Below are positions 23,471 to 35,921 of a stretch of DNA of 64,000 nucleotides, in pieces. This stretch comes from Saururus chinensis (taxonomy: Eukaryota > Streptophyta > Magnoliopsida > Piperales > Saururaceae), in assembly GCA_035235625.1 (NCBI GenBank), contig CP141143.1, positions 22,985,092-23,049,091 on the forward strand, written 5' to 3'. Position 1 is the stretch's first letter. Each line of letters begins with the position of its first letter. Under the pieces are notes generated by a model that made no database searches, had not been told where the DNA came from, and saw only the letters and a program-made list of their open reading frames with translations. The translations under genes were made by a program, and so were the position numbers.

Positions 23471-23478
23471 GTGGCGTG

Positions 23479-24982
23479 CTTGGAGCTAGAGTACACCAGC
23501 GTATGTCACGTGTTTGAGCTTTGGGCCTATCACCATCGCTGGTCAAATTGTTTGCTGCCAGGTTGGACTCTAAATGCCTCAATCCAATATTTAGGTTTCG
23601 TCTAACTCAAATTTAATGTTATTTAAAAAAAAATCTTAAACTTGATCTGACTCAAATATACCAAACCTAACCTGAATTAACCCATTAAAGTTATTTTTTA
23701 AATTTTTTACAAAAATTATTTAATATTAGATTAAAATATGAAAGTTTAAATAATTATTTAATTTTATGTTTTAATTATAAATAATATAAAAAATTATTAT
23801 TAAAATATATAAAAATTATATTTATAATTTTAGTTAGAGTTAGGTCAGGATCATCTAAAACTTAAACCGAGTCAATTGAAGATGATTTTGAAACATAAAT
23901 CCTAATATAGAAGAAAGGCCTAGAATATATACCAGTATGACTTTATATAAGTAAAAACTTTATATATATATATATATTATATTTAATAAAAAATATACAC
24001 ACAATATATCAATCCACTTTGTATCCAAAAAATTATAACATCTTAAATCTCTCTTAATTAGGAGTTGTTCATAAGCAAAATATTTGTGACCAATAACCAT
24101 TTTTAAACTAAAAGTTATGATCCTCTATTGTTTACTTGTACATATTGGCCTAATTTGTACGATCATTGGCCTCAGCTGTATCTTTTTTATTTTTTCTCCT
24201 TCGTAATTAGAAGAATACATATCTTAAACTTTTCTCCTAATTTTTTTAACTCCTCGCTTATTGACTAGCTGCAGATAAGGTCAAAGGGTCTTACCTCTTA
24301 ACGGTATGTCACTAGTCTAATTGGCGTCCTTAATGTTAACCAAAGCACCCTAACTGCAAACATGCCTTTGCTTAGTCAAACACTCCAACCCCACCACTGA
24401 TAAATGAAAATCAATAACTTTCTTAAAGTCTGCCTCTCTTTTCGTTTTCTAATCTAATAAACACCAGATTCGCGTTGTCTTCCACTTGACGTAAACTGGT
24501 CACTGGTCAGTGTCATCGATGAGTGACCCATTTCACTTGTGCTGTAGGACTCGTGAGTCTTGATTTCACAGGGTCTGACGCTTTCATGTTTGGCTCTTCT
24601 GAGAGTGATCTAATAAAGCTTTCTATTTCTGGTAGTGGGAAGAGACGGCAAAGGCTGCAAAGCAAGCTGTATTTGCTTATGGCAGGTTGGTTGGATTTTA
24701 CTAGAAAAATTGGTGCGTAATGGGAAGAGTGTGAAGGCAACAGGAGTAAATAAGTATTATCCTTTGTCCCGCCATGAATATATTCGTGTTTGCATGGAGA
24801 AAGAGACTGTACATCCTACCATCTCCAAGGAAGCTGCTCCAAATATTCAACCACCAATGGGCGGCATGAATATGCAGTGTAGAAGAGGCAAACCCAGAAG
24901 AGAAATTTAGGGAGGACCTCAAAAGGATAGTTTCGGGCAAAGGAGGGAATTGAGCCTTGGCTAGGAATCTAAGTCTTCATCA
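23479..24982. other. Upstream region of the first ALDH gene
   Basis: AT-rich DNA with CTAACTCAAA/ACTCAAAT-type low-complexity blocks at 23560-23890 and a (TA)n run near 23960-23982. Between 24500 and 24960 are short open frames without recognisable domains that probably belong to promoter or leader. No convincing TATA box was found. Confidence 0.4.
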
Positions 24983-27900
24983 ATGGCTGCTGAGACTAAT
25001 GGTTACTCTCACTTCCATGTGAAGCTGCCGGAAATAAGGTTCACCAAGCTCTTTATCAACGGGCAATTTGTTGACTCTGTCTCAGGTTCCTCTTCTCCTT
25101 CCCCTTTTTTGCTTAGTTTATGTCTTTATCATCTTCTGCTTGATCTACCAGAGAAATTTCCTTTTTGCTGAAGACCAATTTCTACCAGAATATGTTCGCA
25201 CTTACGATGTTGCAAATGGTTTGATATTGGGTAAACTTGTTCCAGATTAACTTGCCTTAGAAGAAAAGCCTGATTATTTAATTACCTGATAGGAAAAACA
25301 TTTGACACTATTGATCCTCGGACTGGTGAAGTGATAGCCGGAGTAGCAGAGGGAGATAAAGAAGATGTTGATTTGGCTGTCAATGCAGCCAGGGAAGCTT
25401 TCGACCATGGGAAATGGCCAAGGATGTCTGGAGCTGTAATTGACTCTAATCACCATATCTCCATCTATTTCCTTTTGCAATTTTTTTTTCGTACTTTCAC
25501 TTATCCTCTCAGACAATTGAAGATAGATAAACCATAGAAAATTATTGAATTTAGGCTATTTTTTATATATGCTTCATCTTTGGAGACCTACCACCCATTT
25601 CAATTCTGAGGGCTCCGTTGAATGCTCACTCCAATCTCACAACTCTAATGGTGGGTGTGTAGGAGAGGGGTCGGATTATGTTGAAATTTGCCAGTCTGAT
25701 TGATGACCATTTGGAAGAATTGGCTGCATTAGAGACCCTGGATAGTGGGAAGTTGCTCATGCTCAACAAGCTGCTGGACATCCCTGAGGCAGCCAACACT
25801 CTCCGATACTATGCAGGTGCAGCAGACAAGATCCACGGCCAGACATTGAAGATGGGGAGGCCATTTCAGGCATACACGTTGCAGGAGCCCATCGGAGTGG
25901 TAGGCCTCATCATTCCCTGGAACTTCCCAACCGCCATGTTCTTCATGAAGGTTTCTCCTGCCCTTTCAGCCGGCTGTACCATGGTGGTCAAGCCTGCCGA
26001 GCAGACTCCACTGACTGCCCTCTACTATGCCCATCTCTCTAAATTGGTGAGCGTCATCTTTGTGCTTTATTTCCATTCCATTACCATTATGTTAATAATG
26101 TGAGTTTTGAAGTTTTATAAAATGTTACAAGTATCAAATATAGATTGATCATTTGAAGTTTTATAAAATGTTACAAATATCAAAGGTAGATTTATGAAGG
26201 TTATATATATGATAGTTTGAAATGATAAGTATACAAATCTTACAATCGGATGGATTTTCTATGTGATGGAGTTAGGCTGGCATCCCTGATGGAGTTCTCA
26301 ACGTTGTTAATGGATTTGGACCAACAGCCGGAGCTGCCATCAGCTCTCATATGGACATTGACAAGGTCAGTGAGTTACCTAATCTTACATTTGTGTTTAT
26401 GTGCAGTTTGATGCTAAATTTTTCATCCAAAAAAAGATGATCAATATTTGTGCTGGACTTTTTATACTTGTCATAATTTAGTCTTAAATTGGTTGCAGGT
26501 CAGTTTTACTGGATCCACTGAAATTGGGCGAAAAGTAATGCAGGCAGCAGCAATGAGCAATCTGAAACCGGTGACTCTTGAACTTGGAGGGAAGTCTCCT
26601 ATCATAATTTGCAATGATGTCGATGTGGATATGGCGGTTGATCTTGCTCGACTTGCTGTCTTCTACAACAAGGCAATGATCAATTGCGCATATTTTATCA
26701 AATTGACTACGGGTTTAAAAAGCTCCAAAACTCAACTCGTATACCCAACATGTGCAGGGTGAAATTTGCTTAGCGGGTTCTAGAGTTTATGTTCAGGAAG
26801 GCATCTATGAGGAATTTGTAAGGAAATCTGAGGAGAAGGCAAAAAGTTGGTTGGTGGGAGACCCATTTGATCCTACATCTCAACAGGGGCCTCAGGTAAT
26901 GTGGTTGATGACATACGAGTCTGACTCACCTCCGGTTTTGCAAAACACTTGATATGAGAACTTCTTTGTACATGAAAAATGAAAAATAATCTTTTTCAAT
27001 TTGAGTTCAGGTCAACAAAAAGCAACTTGATAGAGTTCTCGAATACATTGAGCATGGGAAGAGAGAAGGAGCAACTCTTCTAACTGGGGGAAAACCTGTG
27101 GGTGAGAAGGGCTATTATATTGAACCCACCATATTTGTAGACGTCAAGGTAATTTATCAGAATAGAGTTTTCAAGTGCTTGTTAATGATAAGATTGTTAC
27201 AGACTGAATTGATGTACTAGTTGGCTAGACTCAGAGGCTGCAGTTCTACTTGATTCAGGCTGGTTTTTAATCTCAAGTAGTACACCAGTATCGATTGTAT
27301 TTTGTCAGTTTCCTATATAGGAATTAGGCCCTTCTGAATTTAAGGGTCGATCAAGATTATGGTAATCAGAGAAATACATGTTAACTTAAGACCAAATCTT
27401 GTAGCATATAATAGCCTGAACTTAGATCAATGTAAATGTATTTTTTTGTGGCCAACGTAAATGTTGCTTTCTAGTTGGCATGATCTGCTCATATTTTTAT
27501 GCTGTTTTGAAAATTTTGAATAGGAAGATATGTTGATAGCTCAGGACGAAATATTTGGGCCAGTCATGTGCCTGATGAAGTTCAAGTGAGTGTTTATCAT
27601 TCTTTTACCATTATAGATGCAATGTTTTTTTATCATCTCAATTCAAGAGGTCAGACTTTCCAGTAGAATATTAACCTTGATACTAACTTCAATACATGCT
27701 AAGAATGATTTAAAATGAAAAAGTTCTAACATCCAAGTTTCAGTCTTTAGAATTGATAACTTTATCCATGTGATGCTAATTCGTCTCTTCTAATAATTCC
27801 TGATCAGGACTGTGGAGGAAGCAATTGAGAAGGCAAACATGACAAGGTATGGACTGGCAGCAGCGGTTGTGACCAAAGATATAAACACGGCGATTCGGGT

Positions 27901-28081
27901 TTCAAGATCAGTTCGAGCTGGAGTGGTCTGGATAAATTGCTATTTTGCTCTAGGTCAAGACATTCCATATGGTGGATACAAGATGAGCGGATTTGGGAGA
28001 GACATGGGGTTGCACGCTCTTGAGGCATACCTACAAATTAAAACTGTTGTAATTCCACTTCATGATTCCCCATGGCTCTAA
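24983..28081 (+). CDS. Aldehyde dehydrogenase, ALDH2C-type (copy 1), 9 exons, 501 aa
   Basis: NAD(P)-dependent oxidation of aldehydes to acids. The cytosolic ALDH2C clade includes Arabidopsis REF1/ALDH2C4, which oxidises coniferaldehyde and sinapaldehyde. Exons: 24983-25085, 25293-25435, 25663-26046, 26276-26365, 26499-26672, 26758-26895, 27011-27148, 27524-27585, 27808-28081 (1506 nt). Residues line up with canonical numbering: Asn169 (IIPWNFP), Glu268 (LELGGKSP) and catalytic Cys302 (GEICLAG). The last exon keeps GGYKMSGFG. No presequence precedes the ALDH core, so a cytosolic place is likely. Intron 5 appears to start with GC (AACAAG/GCAATG) and end in AG. The segment [11 protein letters not shown] (residues 113-123) departs from the usual KLFxxGKAVDIP. 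The gene converges on an identically split copy at 34842-29448. The reading frame is intact. The substrate is inferred. Confidence 0.95.
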
Positions 28082-29447
<1,366 letters not shown>

Positions 29448-32400
29448 TTAAAGCCAAGGAGTATCAATAAGAGGAGTAACAACGGACTTGGTCTGGAGAT
29501 ACTTGTCAAGGGCATCAATGCCGTTGTCTTTCCCAAATCCACTCATCTTATATCCACCGAATGGGCAGTCGTTATCAAAAGCAAAATAACAGTTGATCCA
29601 AATTGTTCCAGCTCGAATCGATCTCGATACCCTGTTTGCCACATTTAGGTCCTTGGTCACAATCCCCGCTGCTAGACCGTATTTCGTATTGTTCGCCTTC
29701 TCAATCGCCTCATCAATAGTCCTGCATTGCAAGATTAGGAATTTAGTATTACATTATATGCTCCAATGTGAACAATTTTTATTAATAACAATACCTACTT
29801 GAATTTCATGAGAGACATCACTGGTCCAAAAATTTCATCTCTGGCTATCAACATATCGTTCTGCAAGTTTCAATATATGTAATCAAAAGGCGCATGCTTA
29901 TTAATGGGCATATAAATTATTCTGAGTATGAAAAGTATGTGATCTTTACCTTAACATCGGTAAAAATTGTGGGCTCAATGTAATAGCCTTTATCACCAAG
30001 GGAATTTCCCCCTGTTAACAGTGTTGCTCCCTCTCTCTTGCCATGCTCAATATAGGACAATACTTTTTCAAACTGTTTTTTGTCAACCTACAAGCTTTAT
30101 ACAGTTAGTATTCAATTTTGCTTCAACAGATGAATTTTGTATATATATAGGCTTATTGTACATTCCTGATCATTCCACCTAGCTCAGTCAAACATATATC
30201 AGGTAATTGATTACTAATGAGAGTGAACAATCAAGGATTAAACACACAAACTCACCTGGGGTCCTTGTTGGACAGAGGGATCAAACGGATCCCCTACCTT
30301 CCAGCTCTTCACTTTCTCAGCCGATTTCTTCACAAAAGCGTCGTAAATACCTTCCTGGACAAATACACGAGAACCGGCAACACAAATTTCTCCCTAATAA
30401 TCCAGCATACACATTGAGTTAATTCTAGTTCAATTCAAGATAATTACTTAATAACAAGAAAGAAGATGATTAACACAGATAACCTTGTTCTGGAAGATGG
30501 CTATATGAGCTAGATTGACAGCTATATCCACGTCGGCGTCGTCGAAAACAATCAGTGGCGATTTGCCTCCCAATTCAAGTGTGACCGGCTTCAAATTGCT
30601 CAAGGCTGCTGCCTGCATAACTTGCCGCCCAACTTCAGTGGATCCCGTGAAGCTGATCTGATACCAGACAAAAAGTTGTAGCTGATCATTGTTATAATTC
30701 CTTTGAACAGTACATTGATGTATGGAATATGGAAGAATAATCACAAGGAAAATGACTAGTTGATATACTACTTGTGATTGTTCTTCTTACCTTGTCAATG
30801 TCCATATGTGAGCTAATGGCAGCTCCAGCAGTTGCTCCAAATCCATTAACTACATTTATGACTCCATCTGGGATCCCTGCCTGTCAACAAGCAACTCATA
30901 GAGACAGTGCATTAGGAGATAAATCCAAGACATGACAATGAGAGACATCAGGTATCAATCCATGCTGTAGTTTTCCTGCTACATGATCTAGGCATTCAGC
31001 AAGATATATGAAGTAGACATTGATACCTAGATCGTTGAAGTGTGCTCTTCCCTACATGAACTGGGCCAAGACCCAAAACTCCTCTTGACCAAAGTAATAA
31101 GATCCGGACAAATTTTTTGGGACAAAATTTATAATTTCATTAATAGTTTTATATAATATATAATGGGTCTTGTTAGTATGTATTTGGCATATATGTAGAT
31201 GTATATATAGGGATGTCACTCGGGTCGGGTGTATGGTAAAACTGGATCCTAATGGGTCAGGTTTGGTTTTTGAAATTTGACCCGAATACGGGTTAGATTT
31301 TAGGTAATCCAGCCCGGCCCGAATATAATAACAAATATAAATTTTAATTTTTTATATATTTGTTAATATTATTTTTTAAAATAAAATAAAAAATATTTTA
31401 AAATTATTTTTTTATTATATTTAGGTCAAATGGGTTAGGTTCGGGTCAAATTCAAGTCGAATTTATTCGGATTGGGTCAGGTTCATATTACAATTTTCTT
31501 AAGTAATATTAAGTTCGAGTTTGGCAAAATTGGACCTCGCAGCAACACTACGTATACACCTGGCCTTTCACCACAGGCTGTTGGATCTAAATTTGACAAT
31601 ACCTGAAAATATGTTCTAATAACATATTTGGTTAAATCTTTTTTTGTGCATATGTATCATATACGTTAGTGAATTTATTTTGATAAAGTAAAACATATGT
31701 TCGAGTTTGTTGGCTGTTTGGGTGTGTGATCACTGTCCGGTTGAAACCATGCTTATGTAGCCATTCTTTGGGACACACAGGAATGAATGCACCAATGAAA
31801 CTCACCAGCTTGGCAAGATGGCCATAGTAGAGAGCCGACAGGGGCGTCTGCTCGGCCGGCTTAACCACCATGGTGCACCCGGCGGCCAGGGCAGGGCTGA
31901 CCTTCATGAAGAACATATTGGTGGGGTAGTTCCATGGTATAATGTGGCCCACCACCCCGATTGGCTCGCGCAATGTGTATGCCTGTAGTGGCCGTGCCAT
32001 CTTCAATGTCTCACCGTGGATCTTATCGGCGGCGCCTGCATAGTAGCGGAGGGCGTTGGCAGCGGAAGGGATATCCACGGCCTTGCCCCACCCAAAGAGC
32101 TTGCCGGCGTCAATACTGTCCAGTGCAGCCAACTCCTCTACGTGCTCATCTACTAAGTCTGCAAATTTCATCATTAGCCGACCCCTCTCCTGGACATCAC
32201 AATTAGAAACACAAATTAGAAGACTTAATCCGCCACAATGACCTTTTGGCATAGTTATACGATCCTCCAAACAAGATTGCACATAGATGGGCCCTACCGT
32301 GCTTTAAAAAAGAGGAATTCGCCATTTATATATTCTTTGTGGGGCTTCAATGACGTTTCGCAATTTGATACCCTAAATGGACTCGCCGACAGACAACAAA

Positions 32401-34842
32401 CGAGCTCAATTTTTTTGGGAAGTATTCTTTATGTTTCACACTGAGCCCTCCAACAAATTAACAGCACACGTACTTAACACACATTAAAGTGAGGACACTA
32501 ACATCAAATATCAAACGCTCTATGGATTTTTTTACACTTCCGCAGCTCCGCTCTCCTTTGTCTAAATTGGTTGCACGGTTTCACTTAGGCCCACTAGTAT
32601 TTTCTTGTTGATATATATTTTTAAAAAAATATTTTAGCGACGTGAAGATTCTCACGTCAACATTATACTTTTATCATCCTTGCACCAAGGATGATAAAAG
32701 TATAATGTTGACGTGAGCAGTAACACTACTCATACTGTTTTATCTTATCTTATATGTGGAATTTGAATGGAGCCGGGCCAGCCGGCAAGTGTTTTAGTCA
32801 AAGTTGACGAATTGCTTAAACAAGGAAAATTTATTGATTTCGTGAGCCCAAGGCTAGTTTGGTTTGTTTCTTGAGAAAAGATGTAGATTGATCTCAACAG
32901 GTCTCGGTTCAGATAAATAAAAAGACAATCAGAAACCACAGGCCAGACTGTTCGGACTTTTGGAATAAAAAATAGTAACAAAGGCTATTAACATTAAGAT
33001 ATGTTTTATAGTATAATCAGGAAGATTATGTGCAAGTGAAAAATATATTTGGATGCAATGTGTTGGAAGATTGAATCATACCATAGGCTACGGGCTATGC
33101 AACTTTAACAACGGAAAATGATGTTCCTTGCTTCACTTTCTTTGTGCCAAAACTTTACTACAGCCTTAATTGACCGAGAAAAATGGCTCTCATTGTTAGG
33201 TGAGACTAGACTAATCTTTCTCTCGCCAATCAAAGCGAAAGTAATACTTTGATGTGAAGGAGTAAAGTTTTGGTTCGGAGAAAGTCTTTAAGTATGAATT
33301 TTAGCTTTCTTGCCAATAGGCTACTAGTCAATTCAGACAAAAAAATAAACAATAAAAATTGCCGTTTGAGATTTTTGTAGCTTTTTTTTTAAAAAAAAAT
33401 TATCTAGACAAAGGAAACAACATCAAGGTCTGTTTTATATTCTAGTCAGAAGATTACGAGGAAGTGAAAATAACAAGGGAGTTGACTTGTTAATAATTTT
33501 TTGGGACAAGGAAAAATGATGTGGAAGTGAAGACTAATAAAGAAAAAAGGGTTGTAATAAAAAAATAAAATTATTAGAGAAAAGTTCGGATGTGCCGGCG
33601 ATCCGAAGGATAAATAGGGAGGTGGGCAGGTGATTCAAACCTGCTTACCTTTGTTTTATATATGCCCTCAGATCAAGATCTGATGGCTCACAAAGCATGG
33701 TATACACCCCATCAAATGCGCCACATAAAAGAGGACTCAAACTATTATAATTTTACATAGTGGACTAGTACAAGTTCCATAAGTTCCCTTACTAGAGTCG
33801 ACGACATTTTGTTCAATGTAATTTCGATAAGAAAAAAGATACATGTATATTTTATTCTTTCCTTTTGAAAATGCAGAACAAAAGTAAATTACTTGTAATA
33901 TACAAATACAGAGCAAATACAAAAGATCTGGTATAAGGGAAAGGGAAACCACCAGTATGTGTCCAAAACCCACATCTGATATCAATTCTTTTTTTTTTTT
34001 ACCAAAATAGTATATTTATAGTTATATTTGAAAACATAGTGATTTTTATTAAATATTAAAATTTATATTTAAGAGAAAAAAAATAAGCTTATGATATATT
34101 TTTTTAAGTTTAACAAAATGAAATTATTAATATGGAACCAACTTTTTTTCTCAAATGAAGCTATTATTTTAGGAGGGAAGGAGTAATCTAGTTTCTCAAG
34201 AGAAAGACTGATTATAATACAAAGAGATTAATGAGAAAGAAAGGACTTGTCATGAGACTTAAGAAAAACAGAGAGATTAATAAGAGAAAGAATTGTCATG
34301 AGACTTCAGAAAATCAAAGAGATCAATCAGAGAAAGAATGAATTGTCTTGAGCTGAAAAATCGAAGTGATGACATACATCAAGTGGTGGACATGAGGCAG
34401 AGAAGAAAAAACTTACAAAGCCAGACATCCTGGGCCATTTCCCATGATCGAAAGCTTCTCGAGCTGCTTTGACGGCCAAATCCACATCTTCTTTATCTCC
34501 CTCTGCAACTCTAGTTATCACCTCCCCGTTTCTTGGGTCAATCGTTTCGAACGTTTTTCCTTCAGAAAAGAAACAAAAAATTCATTAAACAAGAAGAGGA
34601 ACAAAAGCAACAGCCCGATATGTAGTCCCTTAATTAACTTCCACAAATGTCCAAACACAACAGCTCCTTTAATCAGAAAACAGGCACAAAAACTCATGTA
34701 GACAAAAAGAAAGAGAAACTGGAAAGTAGAAAGAGGAACCTGAGACAGAGTCCACAAACTGCCCATTAATGAAGAGCTTAGTGAACTTTATCTCTGGCAG
34801 CTTCACATGTTTTTCTGCGTTTCCATTGCAGAGGGCCTCCAT
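29448..34842 (-). CDS. Aldehyde dehydrogenase, ALDH2C-type (copy 2), 9 exons, 501 aa
   Basis: Same family as the convergent copy 1. Exons on the minus strand: 34842-34740, 34559-34417, 32189-31806, 30880-30791, 30657-30484, 30393-30256, 30087-29950, 29860-29799, 29721-29448. Every exon length equals that of copy 1 (103, 143, 384, 90, 174, 138, 138, 62, 274). Asn169 (IIPWNYP), Glu268 (LELGGKSP) and Cys302 (GEICVAG) are present and all introns look GT-AG. By eye the last exon matches copy 1 at about two thirds of residues, so the duplication is not recent. Intron 2 is 2.2 kb and contains a perfect 32-bp hairpin. Intron 3 contains a degenerate hAT-like MITE. I chose ATG 34842 by alignment with copy 1. 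An in-frame ATG at 34950 would add 36 residues but lies only about 20 nt after a TATA box. Confidence 0.95.
31208..31550. mobile_element. Degenerate hAT-like MITE in ALDH copy 2 intron 3
   Basis: It begins TAGGGATGTCACTCGGGTCG and ends near CAACACTA, with an ACCCGA/GGGTCAGGTT-rich interior. The flanks TGTATATA (31200-31207) and CGTATACA (31551-31558) agree at 6 of 8 positions. TAGGGATG ends with CGGGTCGGGT blocks are typical of small plant hAT derivatives. The boundaries are approximate. Confidence 0.5.
32651..32717. repeat. Perfect 32-bp inverted repeat, 3-nt loop, in ALDH copy 2 intron 2
   Basis: Arm one is 32651-32682, starting CTCACGTCAACATTATAC. Arm two is 32686-32717, its exact reverse complement. 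The loop is CAC. I checked every base and found no mismatch. The copy 2 primary transcript would fold into a 32-bp hairpin here. No wider terminal repeats or target duplication were found around it. Confidence 0.93.
34015..34190. mobile_element. Stowaway-like MITE remnant in ALDH copy 2 intron 2
   Basis: TTATATTTGAAAACATAGTG and TTTTATTAAATATTA on the left, and ATTAATATGGAACCAAC and GGAGGGAAGGAGTAA on the right, resemble the family described at 46432-46640. The ends are approximate. Confidence 0.4.
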
Positions 34843-34968
34843 GAGTAATGACGATAACTGATACTTGATAGACAGAGATGGAGAGACGCGCTTCCAGCCT
34901 TGAGGGAGTGCCCCCAATCCACAGCTTGCTTTGCTTCTTCTTTCCTTCATCTCTCTGCCTCCCACCCA

Positions 34969-34977
34969 TTATATATA
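34969..34977 (-). promoter_or_regulatory. TATA box of ALDH copy 2
   Basis: Minus-strand TATATATAA, 127 bp before the chosen start codon. Transcription would begin near 34945, giving a leader of about 100 nt. An in-frame ATG at 34950 sits at or just before that point. Confidence 0.6.
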
Positions 34978-35029
34978 AGACACAAGACCATAATCTATGG
35001 TAACAAGCATGTCAGTAAAATGAGAAAAT

Positions 35030-35215
35030 TTTCAGTCGGCGTCATACACCGTATTCGCCGTGTATTTTTCCATTTATCACTGTGCTGTGCTGTGCTGGCC
35101 GCGTATTTCACCATTTATTTTGCTACCGTGATGTCCTACAATTATGCTAGATGAGTCATATATTCATTGGTGAAATACACGCCACGGGGGTGGTGAAATA
35201 CACAGCGCGACGCAC
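35030..35215. repeat. Inverted GTGTATTTCACC repeats upstream of ALDH copy 2
   Basis: CCGTGTATTTTTCCA and CCGCGTATTTCACCA on one side, TTGGTGAAATACACGCC and GTGGTGAAATACACAGC on the other, form a foldback about 160 bp long. It is about 60-240 bp upstream of the ALDH copy 2 TATA box. It may be a small foldback MITE. Confidence 0.5.
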
Positions 35216-35921
35216 GCTAAATAATTTCATCTAGTAAAATAGTAATAGATGGAAGTCAAAATAAGAGTTCTTAATTGGGCTTATTAAGATTAGAAAACAG
35301 AAAGAGAAGATACTTCATGAAACAGAATGTAGACAAGGCAAGAGTTTGTCCACGTTGCAGTCGTACTCAGATGCAAACCCCGTGTGGGCAAGAGAAGTGA
35401 CCTGCTCCACAATAAGACGAACTTCTTCTGCCCTTCTTTTTCCGGTCTGAATTTTCTCCTATGCTTTGTTGTTTTCGTCAGTGCTTTAAAATTTAAGTAG
35501 GCTCGTTCAACAAAAGGGAAGCATGCTCCTCTGAACCGAGCCTAAGGAACGAGGCATTCATTTTCTAGATGTATACACACGTTAACATAAACGTTTTTTA
35601 CACTCCGATTGCAACAAGAAGGGAATATGAAAAACGCTTTCCAACAAAAGTGTATGCCATTACGGTGATTGAGACCGTGTTTTTATCACGGGCAAATTTT
35701 TTATTTAACCCGATAAGTTTCGGGTAACATATGAAAATTTTAAAAAAAACTTTAGTGAACCTCATTCATCATCTGAACACTATTGATTATTAAAATTAAA
35801 TTTTTTGAACCTCACCAATCAAAAGCTGTTAAATGATAAAGTAGGTTTATTACATGTAAATATTGACACGTACTCTTCAAAAAATTGATCGACACCAAAA
35901 GCTGAAGAAAAATGCTATGGC

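Noticed and set aside
24523-24910. Extra upstream exon for ALDH copy 1
   Set aside because: The frames have no ALDH or targeting-peptide character, and copy 2 shows no equivalent exon.
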